A stretch of 64,000 bases of DNA from Streptomyces sp. NBC_01353 (GCF_036237275.1 NZ_CP108352.1:6882001-6946000), one strand, 5' to 3'. Shown: positions 18,612-27,933, counted from the first letter of the stretch. Made by a program: numbers and translations. The notes: generated from the letters alone by a model not told the origin.

Positions 18612-19376
18612 CTAGAAGCGCCCCGCGCCGAGGTCGCGGGAGACGGCGCGAGCGCAGTCCCGCACCGCCGCGATCAGCTCCGAGCGCAGCTCGCCGTCGT
18701 CGCAGACCCGCTCCACCGCGCCGGTGATCGCCACCGCGCCCACCGGCATCCGGCGCCGGTCGTGGATCGGGGCGGCGACCGAGGCCACGCCCTCCCAGGT
18801 CTCCTCCACGTCGGCGGCCCAGCCCTTCGCGCGGGTCATGTCGAGCAGGGACTCGAACTCCTTGAGGTCCGTGACCGTACGGGGCGTGAAGCCCTCGCGC
18901 GGCACCTCCAGGACCTCGCTGTGCGCCACCGGGTCGTAGGCCGACAGCACCTTGCCCAGGGCCGTGGAGTGCAGCGGCTGCATCGCCCCCACCTCCAGGA
19001 CCTGGCGGCTGTCGTCCGGCCGGAAGACGTGGTGCACGATCAGCACGCCCTTCTGATGCAGGACGCCCAGATGGACGCTCTCGCCGCTGGAGCGCGCCAG
19101 GTCGTCCGTCCAGACCAGCGCCCGCGCCCGCAGCTCGTGCACGTCCAGATAGCTGTTGCCCAGGCGCAGCAGCTCGGCGCCGAGCTGGTAGCGGCCCGAG
19201 GGGGCGTCCTGTTCCACGAAGCCCTCGGCCTGCAGCGTGCGCAGAATGCCGTGCGCCGTGCCCTTGGCCAGACCCAGTGACGAGGCGATGTCGGACAGCC
19301 CGAGCCGGCGCTCGCCGCCCGCGAGCAGTCGCAGCATCGCCGCCGCTCGTTCAAGCGACTGGATGTTCTTCGCCAT
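18612..19376 (-). CDS. gylR: IclR-family glycerol operon regulator GylR
   Basis: A 254-residue IclR-type regulator. An N-terminal winged helix-turn-helix (AKNIQSLERAAAMLRLLAGGERRLGLSDIASSLGL split over helices 1-3, then GTAHGILRTLQ) is followed by the IclR effector domain (LHSTALGKVLSAY; GVASVAAPIHD). ATG at 19376 begins MAKNIQSLERA, the family start; an upstream ATG at 19403 is less likely. In Streptomyces, GylR represses the gyl operon and itself, with glycerol 3-phosphate-linked induction. Position directly upstream of glpFKD on the same strand, with shared operator-like sites, supports the assignment. Confidence 0.93.
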   Translation of the reverse strand: MAKNIQSLERAAAMLRLLAGGERRLGLSDIASSLGLAKGTAHGILRTLQAEGFVEQDAPSGRYQLGAELLRLGNSYLDVHELRARALVWTDDLARSSGESVHLGVLHQKGVLIVHHVFRPDDSRQVLEVGAMQPLHSTALGKVLSAYDPVAHSEVLEVPREGFTPRTVTDLKEFESLLDMTRAKGWAADVEETWEGVASVAAPIHDRRRMPVGAVAITGAVERVCDDGELRSELIAAVRDCARAVSRDLGAGRF

Positions 19377-19466
19377 CGCCCCGGCCCTTCTCCCTGTCCA
19401 CATCCCGGCGGTCCCGCGATCCCGGCGGTCCCGTGGATCTTACGGACAGGATCCCGTGGATCATGC

Positions 19467-19485
19467 TGTTCGGCAATGCTGAACA
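19467..19485. promoter_or_regulatory. GylR operator candidate upstream of gylR
   Basis: TGTTCGGCAATGCTGAACA is a 19-bp near-perfect palindrome (mismatches at two paired positions, odd centre base). It shares TGTTCGGCAATGC with the site before glpF. It overlaps the probable gylR promoter: CATGAT is read on the minus strand at 19465-19460. This suggests autoregulation. Confidence 0.65.
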
Positions 19486-19490
19486 CTATC

Positions 19491-19504
19491 GGTCGATGTC
19501 GACC
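19491..19504. promoter_or_regulatory. Second palindrome in the gylR-metH region
   Basis: GGTCGA-TG-TCGACC, a perfect 6+6 inverted repeat, 6 bp from the GylR-type site. It may be an additional operator for gylR or metH. The regulator is unknown. Confidence 0.35.
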
Positions 19505-19614
19505 AGTCGGTACCCGGACAGTGTCGTTCACGAACGGGTGTGACCGGGAGTCCCCGGACATAAGGATGGCGTCCGGCACGTGGGACGCCATGTCCACCCC
19601 GGCGCGCGCACGGT

Positions 19615-19620
19615 TAGTCT
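19615..19620 (+). promoter_or_regulatory. -10 box of metH
   Basis: TAGTCT, 65 bp before the metH ATG at 19685. No convincing -35. It matches the TAGnnT form repeated in this window. Confidence 0.35.
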
Positions 19621-19684
19621 GGGCCCGTGCACCCTCCACCGAGAGTGCAAAGCCGACAGCCGTCGCATCCCAGGGAGCTCATCC

Positions 19685-22600
19685 ATGGCCTCGTCGCCAA
19701 CCCCTTCCGCCGACAGCCGGACCCGCGCCGCAACCCTCCGCGAGGCACTCGCGACCCGAGTGGTGGTGGCAGACGGAGCCATGGGCACCATGCTCCAGGC
19801 GCAGGACCCCACCCTCGAGGACTTCGAGAACCTCGAAGGCTGCAACGAGATCCTGAACGTGACCCGGCCGGACATCGTCCGCTCCGTGCACCAGGAGTAC
19901 TTCTCCTCGGGCGTCGACTGCGTCGAGACCAACACCTTCGGTGCGAACCTCGCCGCGCTCGGCGAGTACGACATCCCCGAGCGGGTGTACGAGCTCTCCG
20001 AGTCCGGCGCCCGGATCGCCCGCGAGGTCGCCGACGAGTTCACCGTCTCCACCGGACAGCAGCGCTGGGTCCTCGGCTCGATGGGCCCCGGCACGAAGCT
20101 GCCGACCCTCGGCCACGCCCCGTACACGGCCCTGCGCGACGCCTACCAGCAGAACGCCGAGGGCCTGATCGCCGGCGGCGCCGACGCGCTCCTCGTGGAG
20201 ACCACCCAGGACCTGCTCCAGACCAAGGCGTCCGTCATCGGCGCCCGCCGCGCCCTGGACTCCCTAGGCATCGACGTGCCGCTGATCGTCTCCGTCACCG
20301 TCGAGACCACCGGCACCATGCTGCTCGGCTCCGAGATCGGCGCCGCGCTGACCGCGCTCGAGCCCCTCGGCATCGACATGATCGGCCTGAACTGCGCCAC
20401 CGGCCCCGCCGAGATGAGCGAGCACCTGCGCTACCTCGCCCGGCACTCCCGTATCCCGCTGTCCTGCATGCCCAACGCCGGACTCCCCGTCCTCGGCAAG
20501 AACGGCGCGCACTACCCGCTGACCCCGGTCGAGCTCGCCGACGCTCAGGAGACCTTCGTCCGCGAGTACGGCCTCTCCCTGATCGGCGGCTGCTGCGGTA
20601 CGACCCCGGAGCACCTGCGCCGGGTCGTCGAGCGAGTCCGCGACCTCACCCCCACCGTCCGCGAACCGCGCCCCGAGCCCGGCGCCGCCTCGCTCTACCA
20701 GACGGTCCCGTTCCGCCAGGACACCTCGTACATGGCGATCGGTGAGCGCACCAACGCCAACGGTTCGAAGAAGTTCCGCGAGGCCATGCTGGACGGCCGC
20801 TGGGACGACTGCGTGGAGATGGCGCGCGACCAGATCCGCGAGGGCGCGCACATGCTCGACCTCTGCGTCGACTACGTCGGCCGCGACGGCGTCGCCGACA
20901 TGGAGGAGCTGGCCGGCCGCTTCGCCACCGCCTCCACCCTGCCGATCGTCCTCGACTCCACCGAGGTCGACGTCGTCCAGGCCGGTCTGGAGAAGCTCGG
21001 CGGCCGCGCCGTCATCAACTCCGTCAACTACGAGGACGGCGACGGACCCGACTCCCGCTTCGCCAAGGTCACCCGTCTGGCCCAGGAGCACGGCGCCGCG
21101 CTCATCGCGCTCACCATCGACGAGGAGGGCCAGGCCCGCACCGTCGAGAACAAGGTCGCCATCGCCGAGCGGCTCATCGACGACCTGACCGGGAACTGGG
21201 GCATCCACGAGTCGGACATCCTCATCGACACCCTCACCTTCACCATCTGCACCGGGCAGGAGGAGTCCCGCAAGGACGGCATCGCCACGATCGAGGCCAT
21301 CCGCGAGCTCAAGCGGCGCCGCCCGGACGTCCAGACCACGCTGGGCCTGTCCAACATCTCCTTCGGCCTCAACCCGGCCGCCCGCATCCTGCTCAACTCC
21401 GTCTTCCTCGACGAGTGCGTCAAGGCCGGCCTGGACTCCGCCATCGTGCACGCGTCCAAGATCCTTCCGATCGCCCGCTTCGACGACGAGCAGGTCACCA
21501 CCGCCCTCGACCTGATCTACGACCGGCGACGCCCCCAGCAGGGGGACGAACCGGCCTACGACCCGCTGCAGAAGCTGATGGCCCTCTTCGAGGGCGCCAC
21601 GACCAAGTCCATGAAGGCCGGCAAGACCGAGGAACTCCTCGCCCTGCCGCTGGAGGAGCGCCTCAAGCGCCGCATCATCGACGGCGAGAAGAACGGCCTG
21701 GAGGCCGACCTCGCCGAGGCACTGCAGGAGCGCCCCGCCCTCGACATCGTCAACCAGACGCTGCTCGACGGCATGAAGGTCGTCGGCGAGCTCTTCGGCT
21801 CCGGCCAGATGCAGCTGCCGTTCGTGCTCCAGTCCGCCGAGGTCATGAAGACGGCGGTCGCCTATCTCGAACCGCACATGGAGAAGACGGACGCCGAGGG
21901 CAAGGGCACGATCGTGCTGGCCACCGTGCGCGGTGACGTCCACGACATCGGCAAGAACCTCGTCGACATCATCCTGTCCAACAACGGCTACAACGTCGTC
22001 AACCTCGGCATCAAGCAGCCGGTCTCCGCGATCCTGGACGCCGCCGAGGAGCACCGCGCCGACGTCATCGGCATGTCCGGCCTGCTGGTCAAGTCCACGG
22101 TCATCATGAAGGAGAACCTGGAGGAGCTGAACCAGCGCGGCCTGGCCGCCGACTTCCCGGTCATCCTGGGCGGCGCCGCCCTCACCCGGGCGTACGTCGA
22201 GCAGGACCTCCACGAGATCTACCAGGGCGAAGTCCGTTACGCCCGTGACGCCTTCGAGGGCCTGCGCCTCATGGACGCCCTCATCGCCGTCAAGCGGGGC
22301 GTGCCCGGAGCGGCCCTGCCCGAGCTCAAGCAGCGCCGCGTCGCCCAGCGCGCCACGGCGCTCGAGGTCAACGAGCCCGAGGAAGGCGGCCGTTCGGACG
22401 TCGCCGTCGACAACCCGGTGCCGACGCCGCCGTTCTGGGGCACCCGAGTCGTCAAGGGCATCCAGCTCAAGGAGTACGCGAGCTGGCTCGACGAAGGCGC
22501 CCTGTTCAAGGGCCAGTGGGGCCTGAAGCAGAACCGGGCCGGTGACGGACCGTCGTACGAGGAGCTGGTGGAGACCGAGGGCCGGCCCCGGCTGCGCGGC

Positions 22601-23212
22601 TGGCTGGAGCGCCTCCACACGGAGAACCTCCTGGAGGCGGCCGTCGTCCACGGCTACTTCCCGTGCGTCTCCAAGGGCGACGACCTGATCATCCTCGACG
22701 AGCAGGGCAACGAGCGGACCCGCTTCACCTTCCCGCGCCAGCGGCGCGGCCGCCGGCTGTGCCTCGCGGACTTCTTCCGCCCGGAGGAGTCCGGCGAGAC
22801 CGATGTCGTCGGCCTCCAGGTCGTCACCGTCGGCTCCCGGATCGGCGAGGCCACCGCCAAGCTCTTCGAGTCCGACTCCTACCGTGACTACCTGGAGCTG
22901 CACGGCCTCTCCGTCCAGCTGGCCGAGGCCCTCGCCGAGTACTGGCACGCCCGGGTCCGCGCCGAGCTCGGCTTCGCGGGCGAGGACCCGGCCGAGGTCG
23001 AGGACATGTTCGCGCTCAAGTACCGCGGCGCGCGGTTCTCGCTCGGCTACGGGGCCTGCCCCGACCTGGAGGACCGGGCGAAGATCGCTGAGCTGCTGCG
23101 GCCCGAGCGGATCGGTGTCCAGCTCTCGGAGGAGTTCCAGCTCCACCCCGAGCAGTCCACCGACGCGATCGTCATCCACCACCCCGAGGCGAAGTACTTC
23201 AACGCGCGCTGA
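19685..23212 (+). CDS. metH: Cobalamin-dependent methionine synthase MetH
   Basis: A 1175-residue modular enzyme that transfers a methyl group from 5-methyl-tetrahydrofolate to homocysteine via methylcobalamin. Domains in order: homocysteine-binding (DGAMGTMLQ near residue 35; zinc cysteines in GLNCATGP and IGGCCGTTP), pterin-binding (MAIGERTNANGSKKF), cobalamin cap and Rossmann domains (DVHDIGKNLV, with the B12-ligating His753), and the C-terminal reactivation domain that binds S-adenosylmethionine. ATG at 19685 has GGGAG upstream and removes a 35-residue unsupported extension. Full family length, with all catalytic motifs intact. It is monocistronic and divergent from gylR. Confidence 0.97.
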   Translation: MASSPTPSADSRTRAATLREALATRVVVADGAMGTMLQAQDPTLEDFENLEGCNEILNVTRPDIVRSVHQEYFSSGVDCVETNTFGANLAALGEYDIPERVYELSESGARIAREVADEFTVSTGQQRWVLGSMGPGTKLPTLGHAPYTALRDAYQQNAEGLIAGGADALLVETTQDLLQTKASVIGARRALDSLGIDVPLIVSVTVETTGTMLLGSEIGAALTALEPLGIDMIGLNCATGPAEMSEHLRYLARHSRIPLSCMPNAGLPVLGKNGAHYPLTPVELADAQETFVREYGLSLIGGCCGTTPEHLRRVVERVRDLTPTVREPRPEPGAASLYQTVPFRQDTSYMAIGERTNANGSKKFREAMLDGRWDDCVEMARDQIREGAHMLDLCVDYVGRDGVADMEELAGRFATASTLPIVLDSTEVDVVQAGLEKLGGRAVINSVNYEDGDGPDSRFAKVTRLAQEHGAALIALTIDEEGQARTVENKVAIAERLIDDLTGNWGIHESDILIDTLTFTICTGQEESRKDGIATIEAIRELKRRRPDVQTTLGLSNISFGLNPAARILLNSVFLDECVKAGLDSAIVHASKILPIARFDDEQVTTALDLIYDRRRPQQGDEPAYDPLQKLMALFEGATTKSMKAGKTEELLALPLEERLKRRIIDGEKNGLEADLAEALQERPALDIVNQTLLDGMKVVGELFGSGQMQLPFVLQSAEVMKTAVAYLEPHMEKTDAEGKGTIVLATVRGDVHDIGKNLVDIILSNNGYNVVNLGIKQPVSAILDAAEEHRADVIGMSGLLVKSTVIMKENLEELNQRGLAADFPVILGGAALTRAYVEQDLHEIYQGEVRYARDAFEGLRLMDALIAVKRGVPGAALPELKQRRVAQRATALEVNEPEEGGRSDVAVDNPVPTPPFWGTRVVKGIQLKEYASWLDEGALFKGQWGLKQNRAGDGPSYEELVETEGRPRLRGWLERLHTENLLEAAVVHGYFPCVSKGDDLIILDEQGNERTRFTFPRQRRGRRLCLADFFRPEESGETDVVGLQVVTVGSRIGEATAKLFESDSYRDYLELHGLSVQLAEALAEYWHARVRAELGFAGEDPAEVEDMFALKYRGARFSLGYGACPDLEDRAKIAELLRPERIGVQLSEEFQLHPEQSTDAIVIHHPEAKYFNAR

Positions 23213-23286
23213 CACCGCTCGGCGCACGTCAGGGCGTATATCCCTGCTTTCTCGGTGATCGAGACGTACACTGGTCGGTCCAGTGC

Positions 23287-23327
23287 AGGCCGGTCACCCT
23301 CCCCGTACCGGGGAGGGAGGCCGGCCT
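23287..23327 (+). terminator. Large hairpin after metH
   Basis: A 9-bp GC stem (23297-23305 with 23309-23317) is topped on an outer 7-bp stem (23287-23293 with 23321-23327) across a 3x3 internal loop. It lies 75 bp past metH and 28 bp before the HAD gene start, so it could terminate metH or act as a leader structure for the HAD gene. Confidence 0.6.
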
Positions 23328-23354
23328 TCTCGTCCCTCCATGGAGGTGTGCCGG

Positions 23355-24053
23355 ATGACCAGTACGGTCCCCGCGTCCTTGTCCCGTACCAACGGAAGCT
23401 TCGCCCTGCAGGCGGTCTTCCTCGACATGGACGGCACCCTCGTCGACACCGAGGGGTTCTGGTGGGACGCGGAGGTGGAGGTCTTCGCCGACCTCGGCCA
23501 CCGGCTGGACGAGGCATGGCGCGACATCGTCGTCGGCGGCCCCATGACCCGCAGCGCGGGCTATCTGATCGAGGCCACCGGCGCCGACATCACCATCGCC
23601 GAGCTCACCGTCCTGCTCAACGAGAAGTTCGAGCAGCGCATCGACCGGGGCGTACCGATGATGCCGGGCGCCGAACGGCTCCTGGCCGAGCTGGCCCACC
23701 ACAACATCCCGACCGCCCTGGTCTCCGCCTCGCACCGGCGCATCATCGACCGGATCCTCGCCTCCCTGGGCCGTGACCGCTTCACCCTGACCATCGCCGG
23801 TGACGAGGTGATGCGCACCAAGCCGCACCCCGAGCCGTATCTGACCGCCGCGAGCGGTGTCGGCGCCGAACCGGCGCTCTGTGCCGTCATCGAGGACACG
23901 GCGACCGGTGTGGCGGCCGCCGAGGCTGCCGGCTGCCGGGTGGTCGCGGTCCCCTCCGTCGCCCCGATCGCGCCCTCCGCCGGCCGGGTCGTGGTCCGGT
24001 CTCTCGAGGACGTGAACGTGCCCTTCCTGCGCACGTTCATCGCGAGCCGGTGA
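23355..24053 (+). CDS. HAD-superfamily hydrolase (phosphatase/phosphoglucomutase-like)
   Basis: A 232-residue HAD subfamily I protein. Motif I is FLDMDGTLVDTE, with nucleophile Asp24 and acid/base Asp26. The helical cap follows (about 35-100), motif II is in ALVSASHRR, and motifs III/IV are in MRTKPHPEPYLTA and CAVIEDTATGVAAAEAAG. It is of the phosphoglycolate phosphatase/beta-phosphoglucomutase type; the substrate cannot be set from sequence. ATG at 23355 has GGAGGTG (23342-23348) upstream. It follows metH after a large hairpin. Confidence 0.88.
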   Translation: MTSTVPASLSRTNGSFALQAVFLDMDGTLVDTEGFWWDAEVEVFADLGHRLDEAWRDIVVGGPMTRSAGYLIEATGADITIAELTVLLNEKFEQRIDRGVPMMPGAERLLAELAHHNIPTALVSASHRRIIDRILASLGRDRFTLTIAGDEVMRTKPHPEPYLTAASGVGAEPALCAVIEDTATGVAAAEAAGCRVVAVPSVAPIAPSAGRVVVRSLEDVNVPFLRTFIASR

Positions 24054-24574
24054 AGGCTTTGAGCTTTTCCTGAGCTTGCCCCGGCATTTCTCCTTGAACG
24101 CCCTTCACAGAAACAGAGGGCGTCCGGTCGTGCATTTTCCGTGACCGCGCTCTCGAAATGAATCGGCCACCCGCCGAAAAGGAACGCACGTGACCTTGGT
24201 CACCCAGCGTGCCGATCGACGGGTGGCCGTACTGCGTCAGGTGTCCGGAACACGGTGATTCCGCCGTCCCCGTGTGTACCGATTCGCGCACTGCCGGGCG
24301 AATCATGCCCCCGCATGACTATCGAGCCCGCCGCATTCATGATCACTATCCGCATCCGTGGCAGACCGTCCGCGGTCCTGGCAATAGGGCCTCGCCCACT
24401 AATCTTTCGCGAGTACTTCGCCGCACTTCCGCGTGCGTCGGCGACCCACCCAAGTCGCCGCGAGCACAGGACCGATCGCACACCAATCCCGGCCCGATCC
24501 CCGCCCCGACCGGGCGCAGCGGCGGAGTGTCCGTACCCGCTGTATCCCAGTGCCGGATGAGGAGAACGTCCAGG
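24054..24574. other. 521-bp intergenic region before the tandem binding proteins
   Basis: It holds the HAD-gene hairpin (24098-24123) and is more AT-rich than its surroundings (24060-24440). The frame of the next gene stays open back to 24209, but that stretch has irregular composition and no lipoprotein or secretion signal, so I do not treat it as coding. I see no RNA gene or repeat. It probably contains the promoter of the binding-protein pair. Confidence 0.5.
24098..24123 (+). terminator. Hairpin after the HAD gene
   Basis: A 7-bp stem (ACGCCCT, 24098-24104, with 24117-24123) and a 12-nt loop, 45 bp after the HAD stop. It is a modest hairpin. Confidence 0.4.
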
Positions 24575-26164
24575 ATGAACCGCAAGACCTTGGCACTGCC
24601 GGCCATCGCCGGCCTGCTCGCCCCGCTGCTCGTCGCCTGCGGCGGTTCGGACGAGTCCGGAGCCATCGTCGTCGGCACCACGGACCAGTTCCTCGCCACC
24701 GCAGAAGCCCCCGCGCCCCTCGATCCGGCCTTCGCCTACGACACCGGCGCCTGGAACATCCTGCGGCAGACCGTACAGACCCTGATGCACGTGCCCCGCG
24801 GAGGCGGCGAGCCCGTCCCCGAGGCCGCCGAGAGCTGCCGCTTCAGCGACCGCCTCAGCGAGAGCTACCGGTGCAAGCTGCGCGAGGGGCTGACCTTCGC
24901 CGACGGCACCCCCGTCACCGCCGCGGACGTGAAGTTCTCCGTCGAACGCGTGCTGGCGATCAAGTCCGACAACGGTACGGCCGCCCTCCTCGCCAACATC
25001 GACACCGTCGAGACCAACGGCGAGCGCGAGATCGTCTTCCACCTGAAGACGCCCGACGCCACCTTCCCGTACAAGCTCTCCACCCCGGTCGCCGGCATCC
25101 TCAGCAAGGACAAGTACGGCTCCAAGGAGCTCCGCGCGGGCTTCGAGGTGGACGGCTCCGGCCCGTACACCATGAAGACCGAACTCCAGGGCGAGAAGAT
25201 CGTCAAGGCCGTCTTCACCAAGAACCCGAAGTACAAGGGCGACATCACCCTGCGCAACGACAAGGTCGAACTGCGCTCCTTCGCCGACGCGGACGCCATG
25301 GGCAAGGCTCTCGAGAACCGCGACATCGACATGATGACCCGCTCCATGTCGCTCGACCAGGTCAAGGACCTCACCGAGAAGCCCAAGGAGGGCATCGACC
25401 TCACAGAGGTTCCCGGCCTGGAGATCCGCTACCTCGCCTTCAACACCGCCGACCCCTCCGTCAAGGACAAGGCCGTCCGGCAGGCCATGGCCGCCGTCGT
25501 CGACCGCGGCGCGCTCATCAACACGGTCTACGGCACCACCGCCCAGCCGCTCTACTCGCTGATCCCCTCCAGCGTCACGGGCCACTCCACCGCCTTCTTC
25601 GACAGCTACGGGGAGCCCAGCACCAAGAAGGCCGCGGGCATCCTGAGCAAGGCCGGCATCAAGAAGCCCGTCAAGGTCACCCTCCACTACACGACCGACC
25701 ACTACGGCTCCGGCACCCAGAAGGAGTTCGAGGCGCTGCGCGACCAGCTCAACGCCACCGGCCTCTTCGACGCCACAGTCCAGGGCTCCGAGTGGTCGAC
25801 CTTCCGGCCCGCGCAGAAGCGCGGCGACTACGCCGTCTACGGTCTCGGCTGGTTCCCCGACTTCCCCGACCCGGACAACTACGTCGCCCCCTTCCTCGAC
25901 GCCGACAACTTCCTCAACACCCCCTACGTCAACGAGTCCGTCCGCGACCAGTTGATCCCGCAGTCGCGCCGCTCGGCCGACCGCAACGCCGCAAGCTCCG
26001 TCTTCGGTCAGATCCAGAAGATCGTCGCCAAGGACGTTCCCGTCCTGCCGCTCTGGCAGGGCAAGCAGTACGTCGCCGCGCGCGACGATCTGACCGGCGT
26101 CGAATGGGCGCTGAACACCTCCTCGGACCTGCTCCTCTGGGAGCTCGGCCGCGGCACCGCCTGA
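24575..26164 (+). CDS. Family-5 substrate-binding lipoprotein (first of a tandem pair)
   Basis: A 529-residue extracellular solute-binding protein of the peptide/nickel-binding family 5. The lipoprotein signal is MNRKTLALPAIAGLLAPLLVAC, with lipidated Cys22. The family segment around RCKLREGLTFADGTPVTAADVKFSVERVL is present in parts at about 85-125. Family-5 proteins usually deliver peptides or related solutes to an ABC transporter. No permease or ATPase gene is adjacent; the next gene is a paralogue. A longer in-frame reading from 24209 is rejected because the lipobox would then be internal. GAGGAG (24558-24563) is a possible ribosome site. Confidence 0.88.
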   Translation: MNRKTLALPAIAGLLAPLLVACGGSDESGAIVVGTTDQFLATAEAPAPLDPAFAYDTGAWNILRQTVQTLMHVPRGGGEPVPEAAESCRFSDRLSESYRCKLREGLTFADGTPVTAADVKFSVERVLAIKSDNGTAALLANIDTVETNGEREIVFHLKTPDATFPYKLSTPVAGILSKDKYGSKELRAGFEVDGSGPYTMKTELQGEKIVKAVFTKNPKYKGDITLRNDKVELRSFADADAMGKALENRDIDMMTRSMSLDQVKDLTEKPKEGIDLTEVPGLEIRYLAFNTADPSVKDKAVRQAMAAVVDRGALINTVYGTTAQPLYSLIPSSVTGHSTAFFDSYGEPSTKKAAGILSKAGIKKPVKVTLHYTTDHYGSGTQKEFEALRDQLNATGLFDATVQGSEWSTFRPAQKRGDYAVYGLGWFPDFPDPDNYVAPFLDADNFLNTPYVNESVRDQLIPQSRRSADRNAASSVFGQIQKIVAKDVPVLPLWQGKQYVAARDDLTGVEWALNTSSDLLLWELGRGTA

Positions 26165-26239
26165 CCCCGCAACCAGCTCGGTAACACCGGCCGCGCACGG
26201 GCGCGCGCCGGTCTGGCAAGAGATCAAGAGGCACGTTCT

Positions 26240-27820
26240 GTGAAGCACAACAAGTGGCTGACGGCCCCCCTCGCCGCGGGGCTGTCCGCCGCCCTGCTCA
26301 GCGGCTGCGGCACCGAGCAGGGCGACGGCGCCGCGAGCTCCGGTGACAACGTCCGCGTCGGCATGTCCGACGAGGTCCTGGCCACCGACCCCGCCGCCGG
26401 CTACGACCCCGGCTCCTGGCTGCTGTTCAACAACGTCTTCCAGTCCCTGCTCAGCTTCCCCAAGGGCAACACCGAGCCCGAGCCGGAAGCCGCCGAGAAG
26501 TGCAACTTCGAAGGGGGTAGCAAGGTCTACCGCTGCACCCTCCGCGAGGGTCTGAAGTTCTCCAACGGCAACCCGCTGACCTCGAAGGACGTCAAGTTCT
26601 CCTTCGATCGCGCGCTGAAGATCGACGACCCGGCCGGCCCGGCGCCGCTGCTGTCCTCGATCGACTCCATCGAGACCCCGGACGACCTGACCGTCGTCTT
26701 CCGGCTCAAGACCCCCGACGCCACCTTCCCGAGCAAGATCGCCTCCGGCGCCGGCTCGATCGTCGACCACCGGGAGTACAGCGAGGACGCGCTGCGCACC
26801 GACGGGAAGGCGGTCGGCTCAGGCCCGTACAAGCTGGACTCGATCAGCGACACCGAGGCCGTCTTCTCCGTCAACGGCGAGTACCGGGGCAGCGCCAAGC
26901 CGCAGAACAGCGGTGTCACCCTCAAGCTCTACGGCGGCGACCGCGCCGCCCTCTCCAAGGCCCTCACGGACAACGACATCGACGTCGCCTACCGTGGCCT
27001 CTCCGCCGACGACATCGCCGCCCTCGAAGCGTCCGCCACCACGGCCGACCAGGGCGTCGAGGTCATCCAGGGCTCTAGCGCCGAGGTCCAGCACCTGGTC
27101 TTCAACGTCAAGGACCCGGTCGCCGGCAAGCTCGGCGTCCGCCAGGCCATCGCCCACCTCGTCGACCGCGAGGCGCTCGTCCAGAACGTCTACAAGTCGA
27201 CCGCGACGCCGCTGTACTCGATCGTCCCGGCCGGTATCGCGGGCCACAACACGGCCTTCTTCGACACCTACGGCAGCCCCGACGCGGCCAAGGCCAAGAA
27301 GGCGCTGCGCAAGGCGGGCATCACCGGCAAGGTGAAGCTCACCCTCTGGTCCACGCCGAGCCGTTACGGCCCCTCCACCGACCAGGAGCTCAAGGCGATA
27401 GCCGAACAGCTCAACAGCAGCGGCCTGTTCGACGCCGACGTGCAGTCCGTCGAGTTCGAGCAGTACGAGAAGGGCATCGCCGACGGCAAGTACGGCGTGT
27501 ACGTCAAGGGTTGGGTCCCCGACTACCCCGACGCCGACAACTTCACCGCCCCCTTCTTCGGCCCGGGCAACGTCCTCGGCAACAACTACGACAACGGCAC
27601 CATCACCGGCAGCCTCCTCCCGAAGACCTCCGCCGCCGCCGACCGCGCCGGCACGACCGGCGACTTCGGGAAGCTCCAGGACCTGGTCGCCGAAGAACTG
27701 CCTCTGCTCCCGCTCTGGCAGGGCAAGCAGTACGCGGTCGCCCGCGACGGCATCAACGGCCTCGAGTGGACCCTGGACGCCTCGACCGTCTTCCGCTTCT
27801 GGGAGATCAAGAAGGGCTGA
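26240..27820 (+). CDS. Family-5 substrate-binding lipoprotein (second of a tandem pair)
   Basis: A 526-residue paralogue of the preceding gene with the same layout. The signal is MKHNKWLTAPLAAGLSAALLSGC, with lipidated Cys23, and the core has the matching segments YRCTLREGLKFSNGNPLTSKDVKFSFDRAL and LPLWQGKQYAVARDG. Both proteins end in a Trp-rich tail (WELGRG / FWEIKKG). GTG at 26240 follows the first gene by 75 bp, so both are probably cotranscribed. Tandem duplication with divergence suggests different ligands served by a permease encoded elsewhere. Two hairpins follow. Confidence 0.88.
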   Translation: MKHNKWLTAPLAAGLSAALLSGCGTEQGDGAASSGDNVRVGMSDEVLATDPAAGYDPGSWLLFNNVFQSLLSFPKGNTEPEPEAAEKCNFEGGSKVYRCTLREGLKFSNGNPLTSKDVKFSFDRALKIDDPAGPAPLLSSIDSIETPDDLTVVFRLKTPDATFPSKIASGAGSIVDHREYSEDALRTDGKAVGSGPYKLDSISDTEAVFSVNGEYRGSAKPQNSGVTLKLYGGDRAALSKALTDNDIDVAYRGLSADDIAALEASATTADQGVEVIQGSSAEVQHLVFNVKDPVAGKLGVRQAIAHLVDREALVQNVYKSTATPLYSIVPAGIAGHNTAFFDTYGSPDAAKAKKALRKAGITGKVKLTLWSTPSRYGPSTDQELKAIAEQLNSSGLFDADVQSVEFEQYEKGIADGKYGVYVKGWVPDYPDADNFTAPFFGPGNVLGNNYDNGTITGSLLPKTSAAADRAGTTGDFGKLQDLVAEELPLLPLWQGKQYAVARDGINGLEWTLDASTVFRFWEIKKG

Positions 27821-27840
27821 CCGGCCACCCGGCGGAGCCC

Positions 27841-27869
27841 GGCGCCACGGTGCACCGTCCCGTGGCGCC
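27841..27869. terminator. First hairpin between convergent genes
   Basis: A 10-bp perfect stem (27841-27850 with 27860-27869), 9-nt loop, 20 bp after the binding-protein gene. Confidence 0.55.
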
Positions 27870-27875
27870 GCGCGA

Positions 27876-27910
27876 AGGGGCCCGGCACGCGTCTCGCGTG
27901 CCGGGCCCCT
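27876..27910. terminator. Second, stronger hairpin between convergent genes
   Basis: A perfect 16-bp stem (27876-27891 with 27895-27910) and a TCT loop, 24 bp before the 3' end of the response regulator gene. It can stop transcripts from both sides. Confidence 0.8.
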
Positions 27911-27933
27911 CTCCGTAGGTCTCGTTCCGCCGG

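Larger units (their letters stand above)
19377..19684. promoter_or_regulatory. Divergent gylR-metH intergenic region
   Basis: A 308-bp gene-free region between divergent gylR and metH. It contains the GylR-type palindrome (19467-19485), a second palindrome (19491-19504) and TAGTCT at 19615-19620 as a metH -10. I looked for a cobalamin box and an S-adenosylhomocysteine riboswitch core upstream of metH and saw neither. Confidence 0.6.

Noticed and set aside
19505-19684. A cobalamin or S-adenosylhomocysteine riboswitch in front of metH
   Set aside because: No B12 box and no conserved S-adenosylhomocysteine riboswitch core could be seen; only a promoter-like -10 and palindromes.
24209-24574. A long N-terminal extension of the first binding lipoprotein
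   Set aside because: It would place the lipoprotein signal inside the protein, and the region is AT-richer and compositionally unlike coding sequence here.
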